Below, in pieces: positions 34,534 to 42,377 of a stretch of DNA of 64,000 bases; positions within the stretch are counted from its first letter, which is position 1, and every line of letters starts with the position of its first letter. Position numbers and translations under genes: made by a program. The stretch lies in NCBI RefSeq assembly GCF_001570945.1, contig NZ_BCSQ01000006.1:1-64000 (forward strand), written 5' to 3'. Source of the stretch: Janibacter anophelis NBRC 107843 (GTDB lineage Bacteria > Actinomycetota > Actinomycetes > Actinomycetales > Dermatophilaceae). Under the pieces are notes generated by a model, which was given only the letters and a program-made list of their open reading frames with translations, was not told where the DNA came from and searched no databases.

Positions 34534-35268
34534 GTGCCCCAGCGCACCCGTGACCGCGATCGCCGCCTCAGGGGGGTGGCGATCGCGGCCGCGGTCCTCA
34601 CCGCGACGGGCGGTGGGCTGACCGCCTACGGCCTGTCGCAGCAGGAGACCCGGATGCCGCCGCCGACCGCGGTGTCCCACGGGGGGCACGCCGGTCACGG
34701 CGGCTCGTCATCCCCCTCCCCCACCTCGTCCCCCTCCGCCACCTCGTCGGGGTCCGGGCACGCCGGGCACCACATGGGCGCCTCACCGTCGTCTCCGCCC
34801 GCCGTCCCGCGGATGTCCCGCTCGCACCCGACCTCCGTGTCGATCCCCTCACTCGGTGTGACGAGCCCGGTCATCGACCTGGGGCTGCAGCCGGACGAGA
34901 CCATGGAGGTCCCGCAGGACGGCACGAGCACCGGGTGGTTCATCGGCAGCCCCACGCCGGGCGAGCTCGGCCCGGCGGTCATGGCCGCCCACGTCACCTG
35001 GGACAAGGCACCGGCCGTCTTCTTCGAGCTCGGCTCGATGCGCACGGGGCAGCGGATCGAGGTCGACCGCGAGGACGGCTCGACCGCGGTCTTCGAGGTG
35101 AGCGACGTCGGCCAGTACCCGAAGACCGAGTTCCCCACCGAGGACGTCTACGGCGAGGTCGACCACGCCGCGCTGCGCCTGATCACCTGCGGCGGACACT
35201 TCGACGGCGAGACCGGCCACCACGTCGACAACGTCGTCGTCTACGCCGAGCTGGTCGAGGAGGGCTGA
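34534..35268 (+). CDS. Class F sortase
   Basis: 244 aa. N-terminal membrane anchor (VAIAAAVLTATGGGLTAYGL), a His/Ser/Pro-rich linker (residues about 45-95), then the sortase beta barrel: SIPSLGVTSPVIDLGL, GPAVMAAHVTW with the catalytic His, and LRLITCGGHFD with the catalytic Cys. The usual Arg near the end is not obvious; the segment reads TGHHVDNVVVYAEL. Sortases join a cleaved surface protein to the wall or to another protein. GTG 34534 lies 7 bases after the stop of the putative substrate gene, so the two form one transcript. GTG was chosen as the only start before the anchor. Confidence 0.88.
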   Translation: MPQRTRDRDRRLRGVAIAAAVLTATGGGLTAYGLSQQETRMPPPTAVSHGGHAGHGGSSSPSPTSSPSATSSGSGHAGHHMGASPSSPPAVPRMSRSHPTSVSIPSLGVTSPVIDLGLQPDETMEVPQDGTSTGWFIGSPTPGELGPAVMAAHVTWDKAPAVFFELGSMRTGQRIEVDREDGSTAVFEVSDVGQYPKTEFPTEDVYGEVDHAALRLITCGGHFDGETGHHVDNVVVYAELVEEG

Positions 35269-35269
35269 G

Positions 35270-35356
35270 CCAACGCTGGTCGGGGCTCAGACCCAACGCG
35301 GGTCAGGGCCCCACCCAACGCTGGTCGAGGAGCTTGCGCAGCAAGCGTCTCGAGAC
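35270..35356. repeat. Intergenic repeat block: three CCAACGCTGGTC units and a REP-like hairpin
   Basis: Three imperfect copies of CCCAACGCTGGTCGAGG start near 35270, 35293 and 35314. The last runs into AGCTTGCGCAGCAAGCGTCT and CGAGACC, which fold as a hairpin (CTTGC/GCAAG, with GGTC/GACC at the base). Similar GGTCGAGGAGC...CTCGAGACC elements are widely scattered between genes of related actinobacteria. No gene in these 91 bases. Confidence 0.7.
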
Positions 35357-35359
35357 CCC

Positions 35360-36283
35360 TCAACCTCGCCCGGCGAGGTAGTCGTCGATCTCGGCAGCCG
35401 TGGGCGCGCTCGTCGGTCCCTTGCGGGTCACCTTGATCGCGCCCGCGGCATTGGCACGGCGGCACGCGTCGGGCCAGGCCGCCCCCTTCGCCCGCTCCGC
35501 GAGCAGGACACCCGTGTGGGTGTCGCCGGCGCCGTTGGTGTCGACGGGCTTCTCCGGGTAGCCGGCCACGACCGTCGTGGTGCCCTCGGCGTGCACGGCG
35601 CACCCGTGCTCGCCGTCACGGACGACGGCGACGGCGCCCGGCTTGAGCTTCGCCGCGACGGCCTCGGCCGCCGGGCCCATCCCCTGCGCCCCGCCGTAGT
35701 CCTCGGACTCCTCCGCGTTGCCGGTCCACACGTCCGTCAGCGCGACGACCCGAGCGCGAAGGGAGTCGTCCAGCTCCGCGAAGACCGCACCCGGGTCGAG
35801 CACGACCACGACGTCGTCGGGCAGGGACTCCAGCCAGGTGAGCAGTGGGTCGCGGGTCGGCTCGAGCAGGCTGTAGCCGCTGACGCAGACGAGGTCGCCC
35901 GCGACCGGGGCGCTCGTCTGCAGCGACTCCGGCGTGATCCGCCGCTCGGCCTCCTGCGTCGTGACGAAGGTCCGCTCCGCGGACGGCTCGACGAGGACGA
36001 CGCAGACCCCGGTGTCGAGGTCTTCGACGACGGGCGAAGGGAGCGAGATGCCTTCTGCTGCAAGCGTCTCGCGCACGAGGTCGCCGTTGGGACCGCGGCC
36101 GTGGGCCCCGGCGTGGACGGCCTGCGCGCCCGAGCGCACAGCGGCGAGCAGGATCGTCGCTGCTCCCCCGGCGTAGCGCGCCGAGCTGGCGGCCATGACG
36201 TTGCCACCGCGACGCGGCAGGGCGGGCACCTCGAGGACGACGTCGACGAGGGCCTGGGCGGTGTGGATGACCCGGGGGCTCAT
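35360..36283 (-). CDS. PfkB family carbohydrate kinase
   Basis: 307 aa. Ribokinase-like fold with N-terminal GGNVMAASSARYAGGAATILLAA (substrate-binding Gly motif) and C-terminal signature KPVDTNGAGDTHTGVLLAE, where GAGD is the anion hole and its Asp the catalytic base. Substrate (ribose, fructose, adenosine or another sugar or nucleoside) cannot be told from sequence. The promoter TAGCGT ends 8 bases before the ATG. It is monocistronic and diverges from moxR. Confidence 0.88.
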   Translation of the reverse strand: MSPRVIHTAQALVDVVLEVPALPRRGGNVMAASSARYAGGAATILLAAVRSGAQAVHAGAHGRGPNGDLVRETLAAEGISLPSPVVEDLDTGVCVVLVEPSAERTFVTTQEAERRITPESLQTSAPVAGDLVCVSGYSLLEPTRDPLLTWLESLPDDVVVVLDPGAVFAELDDSLRARVVALTDVWTGNAEESEDYGGAQGMGPAAEAVAAKLKPGAVAVVRDGEHGCAVHAEGTTTVVAGYPEKPVDTNGAGDTHTGVLLAERAKGAAWPDACRRANAAGAIKVTRKGPTSAPTAAEIDDYLAGRG

Positions 36284-36291
36284 GGACCGTC

Positions 36292-36297
36292 ACGCTA
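36292..36297 (-). promoter_or_regulatory. -10 box (TAGCGT) of the PfkB kinase gene
   Basis: On the minus strand TAGCGT ends 8 bases before ATG 36283. Confidence 0.5.
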
Positions 36298-36459
36298 CCC
36301 AGCGCACGCCGGCGTGGGGCGCACTGCGATGGGCGACCCACCCCCTTCGCCCGACCGATCCCGCGCGGGCGCCCGGGGAGATGCGCCCTCAGGACGACAG
36401 GACCGCGCATTTCCCCGGGGAGATGCGCGGTCCGGCGGGCCACCTGTGAGAATGCCTGC

Positions 36460-37368
36460 ATGACGCACACTCCCCGGTTCGCCTCCGTCGACGACGTCCG
36501 CGAGCGCCTCGCTGCCGTGGGCTATCTCGCCTCCGACGAGATCGCGACGACGGTCTACCTCGCCGACCAGCTCGGCAAGCCGCTGCTCATCGAGGGTCCC
36601 GCGGGTGTCGGCAAGACCGCCCTGTCGGCCGCCGTCGCGTCCGCCACGTCCGGTGAGCTCGTGCGCCTGCAGTGCTACGAGGGCGTCGACGAGGCCCGCG
36701 CCCTCTACGAGTGGAACCACGCCAAGCAGCTGCTGCGCATCACCGCCGCCGGCGCGCACCACGACGCCCGGGGCGAGGACGAGGCCGACTGGTCGTCGGT
36801 CAAGGAGGACATCTTCACGGACGAGTTCCTCCTCGCCCGCCCGCTGCTCACCGCGATCCGCAACGAGCACCCCACCGTGCTGCTCATCGACGAGCTCGAC
36901 AAGGCCGACGTGGAGATCGAGGGCCTGCTGCTCGAGGTGCTCTCCGACTTCCAGGTCACGGTGCCCGAGCTCGGGACGATCACGGCGAGCCAGACCCCCT
37001 TCGTCGTCCTGACGTCCAATGCCACCCGAGAGCTCTCCGAGGCCCTGCGCCGCCGCTGCCTCTACCTGCACATCGACTACCCCGAGGCCGACCTCGAGCT
37101 GCGCATCGTGCGCCTGACGGTGCCCGACCTCGACGAGACCCTCGCCGCCTCCATCGTGCGCCTCGTCGGGGCACTGCGCGGCATGCGCCTGCGCAAGTCC
37201 CCCGCCGTCGCCGAGACGATCGACTGGGCGCGCACGCTCGTCAGCCTCGGCACGGGTGGCGGGCTGGAGCCGGAGCTCGTGCGGGCCACCCTCGGGGTCG
37301 TCCTCAAGCACCGCGAGGACATCGAGATCGCGGCCAAGACCCTGGACCTGGACCGTGCCCTCGCCTGA
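36460..37368 (+). CDS. MoxR-type AAA+ ATPase
   Basis: 302 aa. Walker A LIEGPAGVGKTAL, Walker B VLLIDELDKADVEIEG, sensor 1 VVLTSNATRELSEALRRRCLY. MoxR ATPases act as chaperones that insert metal cofactors or mature large enzymes, together with a VWA protein. The next gene is such a VWA protein, which overlaps it by 14 bp. No dehydrogenase (CoxSML) or other client gene is adjacent. In the upstream region are a CGAAGGGGG word (36341) and a direct repeat GGGGAGATGCGC (near 36379 and 36417). Confidence 0.9.
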   Translation: MTHTPRFASVDDVRERLAAVGYLASDEIATTVYLADQLGKPLLIEGPAGVGKTALSAAVASATSGELVRLQCYEGVDEARALYEWNHAKQLLRITAAGAHHDARGEDEADWSSVKEDIFTDEFLLARPLLTAIRNEHPTVLLIDELDKADVEIEGLLLEVLSDFQVTVPELGTITASQTPFVVLTSNATRELSEALRRRCLYLHIDYPEADLELRIVRLTVPDLDETLAASIVRLVGALRGMRLRKSPAVAETIDWARTLVSLGTGGGLEPELVRATLGVVLKHREDIEIAAKTLDLDRALA

Positions 37369-38842
37369 TCCGCTCGGCGAGCGGCTCGTCGACCTGGCCC
37401 GCTCCCTTCGCCGTCACGGGGTGACCGTCGGGACCTCCGAGATCACCGACGCCGCTTCTGCCGCAACGGCGCTCGGCCTGCACGACCGCGAGCGACTGCG
37501 TGCCGGGCTGGCCGCGACGATGATGCGGCGGTCGGCGGACCGGGCGGTCTTCGACCAGCTCTTCGACATTCACTTCCCCTCCGCGGTCGGTCACCGCACG
37601 GGCGAAGGGGAGGACCCGGCCCCCGTCGACACCCGGGGTGCGCGGGAGCGCGCCGCGGCGATCCGCGAGGACCTCGTCGACGCGCTCGCCCGCGGCGACG
37701 ATGACGAGCTGGACCGGCTCGCCGCCCGCGCCCTGCGGGAGCTCGGTCGGCTGTCCAACGAGTCGTCGAGCGGTGGCTGGTCGGCCAACCAGGCCATCGA
37801 ACGGTTGGCCCCGCAGACGGCCATCGCCGCTGCGCTGCAACGGGCCCGGGACGCCGGCGATGTCACGGGCGGATCCGGGGAGGGCTCGGGCGGGTCGGGG
37901 TCCGGCAGCGGCGGCGCCTCCGGCGGTGGAGGTGGTGGCGAGGGCGGCGCATGGCGCCCCGAGCAGCTGAGCGACCGCTACGACCGCGACGAGATCCGGG
38001 GACGGGTCGGCGCCTTCCGCCGCCGCGTCGAGACCGAGGCCGCGCGGCGCAACGCCGAGGTCCGCGGACGCGACCGCATCTCCCGCTACGGCGTGCGGGA
38101 CCCGTTGGAGCGCAAGGACTTCCTGCTCACCGGCAAGACCGAGGCCGCCGAGCTCCACGCGGTCATCGCTCCCCTCTCCCGCAAGCTCGCCGCCAAGCTG
38201 GCCGCCCGCCAGCGGCGCCATGCCCGCGGCACGATCGACATCCGGCGCACGCTGCGCGCCGCGATGTCGACGGGCGGGGTGCCGGTGCGCCCCGCGTACA
38301 AGCGCCGCACCCGCAGCCGCGCCGACATCGTCCTGCTGTGCGACATGTCCGGGTCGGTCGCGGGGTTCTCCCGCTTCACGATGCTGCTCCTGCAGTCGCT
38401 CGCCGGCGTCTTCCGACGGGTGCGGTTCATCGGCTTCGTCAACACGTGCGACGACATCACGGACCTCGTGCGCGAGTCGCAGTTCGGCGAGGACATCAGC
38501 GAGCGGGTCTCCCGAGAGGCGCAGATGACGCGGTGGCACGGGTCGAGCGACTACGGCTCCGCCTTCGAGGACGGCGTCGAGCACCACCTGCACGCCATCG
38601 GGCCGCGCACGACCGTGCTCATCCTCGGCGACGCCCGCACCAACGGCACCGACCCGCGCGTCGAAGCCCTGCGCATCCTCGTGCGCCAGGCCAAGCACGC
38701 CGCCTGGCTCAACCCCGAGCGCGCCGGCCTGTGGGACACCGGCGACTCCGTCGCGAGCCTCTACGCCGAGGTCGTCGACATGCACGAGGTGCGCAACATC
38801 GAGCAGCTGCGGCAGTTCGTCTCGCGGCTCCCGGTGGGCTGA
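37355..38842 (+). CDS. VWA domain protein, CoxE-like
   Basis: 495 aa. The N-terminal half is helical (LVDLARSLRRHGVTVGTSE), followed by a Gly/Ser-rich linker (about residues 170-205). The C-terminal von Willebrand A domain has the MIDAS motif IVLLCDMSGSVAGF and later YGSAFEDGVEH and VLILGDARTNGTD. CoxE-type proteins work with MoxR ATPases in maturation of CO dehydrogenase and similar enzymes. GTG 37355 overlaps the end of moxR, so translation is coupled. The client enzyme is unknown. Confidence 0.88.
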   Translation: MPSPDPLGERLVDLARSLRRHGVTVGTSEITDAASAATALGLHDRERLRAGLAATMMRRSADRAVFDQLFDIHFPSAVGHRTGEGEDPAPVDTRGARERAAAIREDLVDALARGDDDELDRLAARALRELGRLSNESSSGGWSANQAIERLAPQTAIAAALQRARDAGDVTGGSGEGSGGSGSGSGGASGGGGGGEGGAWRPEQLSDRYDRDEIRGRVGAFRRRVETEAARRNAEVRGRDRISRYGVRDPLERKDFLLTGKTEAAELHAVIAPLSRKLAAKLAARQRRHARGTIDIRRTLRAAMSTGGVPVRPAYKRRTRSRADIVLLCDMSGSVAGFSRFTMLLLQSLAGVFRRVRFIGFVNTCDDITDLVRESQFGEDISERVSREAQMTRWHGSSDYGSAFEDGVEHHLHAIGPRTTVLILGDARTNGTDPRVEALRILVRQAKHAAWLNPERAGLWDTGDSVASLYAEVVDMHEVRNIEQLRQFVSRLPVG

Positions 38843-38910
38843 TCCCCCCTTCGCCGCGATCTGCAGACAATCTCCAGATCTCGCCCCGGGGATCCACCGG
38901 TGCGGCTCCA

Positions 38911-38916
38911 TAGCCT
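38911..38916 (+). promoter_or_regulatory. -10 box (TAGCCT) of the second two-component operon
   Basis: TAGCCT ends 6 bases before ATG 38923; no Shine-Dalgarno sequence. Confidence 0.6.
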
Positions 38917-38922
38917 TGCGTC

Positions 38923-39627
38923 ATGAGCACCACTCCCCCCGCACCGCGGGTCCTCGTCGTCGAGGACGACCCGACGATCAACCAGGCCCTGACCGACCGC
39001 CTCGTCGCGGAGGGCTTCGAGGTCTCGCGGGCCCACGACGGGCCGGGAGCGGTCGCCGCCTTCGCCGAGCACGACCCGCAGGTCGTCGTCCTCGACCTCA
39101 TGCTGCCCGGGTTCGACGGGCTCGAGGTCTGCCGCCGCATCCAGGCCGAGCGCCCGGTGCCGGTGCTCATGCTCACCGCCCGCGACGAGGAGAGCGACAT
39201 CATCGTCGGCCTCGGCGTCGGCGCCGACGACTACCTGACCAAGCCGTTCCGCATGCGCGAGGTCGTCGCGCGCATCCGTGCGCTGCTGCGCCGCGTCGAG
39301 CGCGCCGCCGAGCTCTCCCGCGCTGCCGATGGCCCCCTCGAGGTCGACGGGCTCGTCCTCGACGAGCGCACCCGGCGCTGCACCGTCGACGGTGAGGTCG
39401 TGCACCTGACACCCACCGAGTTCGACCTGCTCGCGATCCTCGCCCACGAGCCCGGCGCCGTCCTGCGCCGCGAGCGCATCGCCAGCGACCTCTGGGGCTG
39501 GGACGAGGGCCTGGGCCGCGGCAGCCTCGACACGCACGTCAAGTCCCTGCGCGCCAAGGTCGGCGCCCACCGCATCCGCACCGTCCACGGCGTCGGCTAC
39601 GCCCTCCACGACGGGAGCCAGGTGTGA
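38923..39627 (+). CDS. OmpR-family response regulator
   Basis: 234 aa. Receiver with acidic pocket EDD, phospho-Asp in VVVLDLMLPGFDGLEV, MLTAR and YLTKPF, then a winged-helix domain with LTPTEFDLLAILAHEPGAVLRRERI and SLDTHVKSLRAKVG. Its stop overlaps the kinase GTG as GTGTGA. The upstream gap contains CCCCCCTTCG (38845). Confidence 0.93.
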   Translation: MSTTPPAPRVLVVEDDPTINQALTDRLVAEGFEVSRAHDGPGAVAAFAEHDPQVVVLDLMLPGFDGLEVCRRIQAERPVPVLMLTARDEESDIIVGLGVGADDYLTKPFRMREVVARIRALLRRVERAAELSRAADGPLEVDGLVLDERTRRCTVDGEVVHLTPTEFDLLAILAHEPGAVLRRERIASDLWGWDEGLGRGSLDTHVKSLRAKVGAHRIRTVHGVGYALHDGSQV

Positions 39628-42215
39628 ACCGCGCCGCCCCCCTCCTCGCTCTGTCCTCCATCCGCACCCGGCTGGCGGTGCTCGTCGGCGCCAGCGTCCT
39701 CGTGGCAGCCGTCGTCGGCACCGTCGGCACGGACGCCGGGGTCCCGCTGTGGCTCGGGCTGCCCGCGACGATCGGCGTCGCGCTCGTCGTCACCCGGTGG
39801 CTCGCCTCGGGCATGACGACGCCGCTGCTGCAGATGACCGCGGCCGCGCGGCGGATGGCGAAGGGGGACTACGACGCCGCCATCACCACGACCGGGCAGG
39901 ACGAGGTGGGCGAGCTCGCGCGGGCCTTCGCCACGATGGCCGACGAGCTGCGCGAGGCCGAGGAGCACCGCCGGCGTCTCGTCGCGACCGTCGCGCACGA
40001 GCTGCGCACGCCGCTCAGCGCCCAGCAGGCCCTGCTGGAGAACCTCGTGGACGGCGTCACCGCACCCGACGACGCGAGCCTCGGGGCGGCGCTCGCCCAG
40101 TCCGAGCGCCTCGGCGGTCTCGTCACCGACCTGCTCGACCTCTCCCGACCCGATGGGCGGGGGATCCCCCTCTCCCCCAGTCGGATCCGCGTCCGCGAGC
40201 TGATCGACGCCGCCATCGACGAAGCCTCTCTCCAGGGCCGCGAGATCTCCCTCGTCGCCGACGTCGAGCCCGCCGACCTCACCGTCACCGGCGACCGCGC
40301 GCGCCTCGCGCAGGTCACCGCCAACCTCCTCGACAACGCGGTCCGGCACAGTCCCGCCGGCGGCACCGTCACCCTCACCGCACGCACCGACGACGACCGG
40401 TGGACTCTCACCGTCGCCGACGAGGGGCCCGGCCTGTCGCCCGAGCGCGCGGAGCGGCTCTTCCACCGCTTCGGTCCCGGCGGGGACGAAGGGGGTGGCA
40501 CCGGCCTCGGTCTGGCCATCGCCGCGTGGGTCGTGTCGATGCACGGCGGCTCCATCCGGGCGTTCGGCGACGGCCCCGGCGCGCGGCTGCAGGTGACCCT
40601 CCCGACGAGCCCGCCGGACTCCCCTTCGCCCGCACCGCTGGCCACCCACCGACCCGCACCCACTCCCACCACCCAGGAGAGCGTCATGTCCGCCCATCCC
40701 GTACCCACCACGCCGGCCCTTCGAGACGGCGCTGGCGCGCCTCCGCAGGGAGCGAGGCCCCCTTCGCTCTCGTGGTCACGGTGGTGGCCGGAGCGCGACA
40801 GCGCGCCCCAGCCGCGGCTCGTCCTCGCGGCCCTGGCCGTCGGCGTCCTCGCGGCCGTGCTGCTGCCGGACAACGACCTCGGGATCGGGCTGCTGCTCGT
40901 GCTCACCGCGGGTGGCGCCGCGCTCTGGCTCGCCTCGCCCCGACGCTCGGCCCGGTGGTCGTGGGTCACCGCGGCGCTCGCGCTGCCGCTCGGCCTGACG
41001 ACGATCCTGACGGCCCACCCGGGCTACACCTTCCTCGCGGTGCTCATGGCCGGGATCCTCGCGGCGACCGCCTGCACCGACGCCCGGCGGGTGGGCGGGA
41101 TGGCCGCCGCCGTCGCGGCCTGGCCCGCCTCGGCGCTGCGCGGGCTGCCGCTGCTCGACCGCACGGTCCGCGTGCTCGGGCAGCACGGCCGCACCTGGTC
41201 GGCGCTGCGCACGACCGCCGTCAGCCTGGTGCTGCTGCTCGTCTTCGGCGGGCTGCTCGCCTCCGCCGACGCCGTCCTCGGCTCCTGGGCCTCCGCGCTC
41301 GTGCCCGACATCAGCGATGTCTTCGTCCTGCGCGTCTTCACCCTCGTCTTCTTCGCCGGCGTGACGCTCGCGGGCCTGTACCTCGCGATCAACCCGCCGC
41401 AGGTCGACGAGCTGCGGGCCGACCGCCTCACCGACCGGCGCATCCCGGTCCGCGAGTGGCAGGTCCCGCTCGGCGTCGTCATCGCCGTCTTCGTCGTCTT
41501 CATCGTCGCGCAGGCCGCGGCCACGATCGGTGGCCACGACTACGTCATGCGCACCGCCGGCGTCACCTATGCGGAGTACGCCCGGCAGGGCTTCGGCCAG
41601 TTGACCCTCGCGACCGCCCTCGTACTGCTGCTCATCGCCGGTGTCCGCACGTGGGGCCGGGCGGACACCGACCGGGCACGCCGCGTCATGACGACCATGA
41701 ACGCCCTGCTCTGCGTCCTCACCCTGCTCGTCGTCGCCTCCGCGCTGCGCCGCATGGCCCTCTACCAGGAGGCCTTCGGATACACCGCCCTGCGGGTCAA
41801 CGTCGACGTCTTCGAGATCTGGCTCGGCATCGTCGTCCTCGCCGTCCTCGTCTCGCTCTTCGTCCGCGGGCAGTGGCTCGGTCGCGCGGTCCTGGTCACC
41901 GCCGCCCTGCTCGTCGCGGGCCTGTCCCTGGGCAATGTCGGTGGCTTCGTCGCCGAACGCAACATCGCGCTGTACGAGGAGACCGGCGAGATCGACTCCT
42001 TCTACCTCTCGCAGCTCGGCGACGACGCCGTCCCGGCGATCCACGAGAGCGACCTGCCGGCCGACCTCAAGGCGTGCGTCATCGCCCGCTCCACGACGAG
42101 CGACGAAGGGAGCGCCTGGCCCGAGTGGAACCTCGCCCGCTCGCGCGCCGACGAGATCCGCGCCGGGTACCCCGACACGGTCGGGTGCGCGTTGAGCAGT
42201 CGCGACCGCCGCTGA
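39624..42215 (+). CDS. Sensor histidine kinase fused to a DUF4153/DUF4173-like membrane protein
   Basis: 863 aa in one open frame. Residues 1-345: two membrane helices, HAMP, HisKA with ATVAHELRTPLSAQQ (His 125), N box TANLLDNAVRHSP, G boxes VADEGPGLS and GGGTGLGLAIAAWVV. Residues about 355-863: a separate-looking membrane protein with about 11 hydrophobic segments and a soluble tail (ALYEETGEIDSFYLSQLGDDAVP), the hallmark of DUF4153/DUF4173 proteins. In related operons these are two genes. Here no stop separates them, and AGGAG plus ATG at 40686 could also start the second part alone. Signal and role are unknown. Confidence 0.85.
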   Translation: MNRAAPLLALSSIRTRLAVLVGASVLVAAVVGTVGTDAGVPLWLGLPATIGVALVVTRWLASGMTTPLLQMTAAARRMAKGDYDAAITTTGQDEVGELARAFATMADELREAEEHRRRLVATVAHELRTPLSAQQALLENLVDGVTAPDDASLGAALAQSERLGGLVTDLLDLSRPDGRGIPLSPSRIRVRELIDAAIDEASLQGREISLVADVEPADLTVTGDRARLAQVTANLLDNAVRHSPAGGTVTLTARTDDDRWTLTVADEGPGLSPERAERLFHRFGPGGDEGGGTGLGLAIAAWVVSMHGGSIRAFGDGPGARLQVTLPTSPPDSPSPAPLATHRPAPTPTTQESVMSAHPVPTTPALRDGAGAPPQGARPPSLSWSRWWPERDSAPQPRLVLAALAVGVLAAVLLPDNDLGIGLLLVLTAGGAALWLASPRRSARWSWVTAALALPLGLTTILTAHPGYTFLAVLMAGILAATACTDARRVGGMAAAVAAWPASALRGLPLLDRTVRVLGQHGRTWSALRTTAVSLVLLLVFGGLLASADAVLGSWASALVPDISDVFVLRVFTLVFFAGVTLAGLYLAINPPQVDELRADRLTDRRIPVREWQVPLGVVIAVFVVFIVAQAAATIGGHDYVMRTAGVTYAEYARQGFGQLTLATALVLLLIAGVRTWGRADTDRARRVMTTMNALLCVLTLLVVASALRRMALYQEAFGYTALRVNVDVFEIWLGIVVLAVLVSLFVRGQWLGRAVLVTAALLVAGLSLGNVGGFVAERNIALYEETGEIDSFYLSQLGDDAVPAIHESDLPADLKACVIARSTTSDEGSAWPEWNLARSRADEIRAGYPDTVGCALSSRDRR
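40675..40688 (+). promoter_or_regulatory. Internal Shine-Dalgarno and ATG at the kinase-membrane protein junction
   Basis: AGGAG (40675-40679), 6-base spacer, ATG 40686, in the same frame as the kinase. It would allow a free 509-aa membrane protein to be made next to the fusion. Confidence 0.7.
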
Positions 42216-42218
42216 GCC

Positions 42219-42278
42219 GGCCACACCTACGAGGGTCAGCCACACGTCGTGCTGTGGCTGGCCCTCGTAGGTGTGGCC
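42219..42278. terminator. Strong hairpin after the kinase fusion gene
   Basis: 26-base arms (42219-42244 and 42253-42278) with one mismatch and an 8-base loop. It begins 4 bases after the stop and insulates accA3. Confidence 0.85.
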
Positions 42279-42364
42279 AGCCGCAGTTCGTGGCAGGAGC
42301 CGGACGAAGGGGGCGTGGCGCTCGCCACGATGCGGGCGACACACGCGGGGGCCCGGTCACGCAG

Positions 42365-42370
42365 TAGTCT
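42365..42370 (+). promoter_or_regulatory. -10 box (TAGTCT) of accA3
   Basis: TAGTCT ends 7 bases before ATG 42378; no Shine-Dalgarno sequence. Confidence 0.6.
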
Positions 42371-42377
42371 GCGGCCC

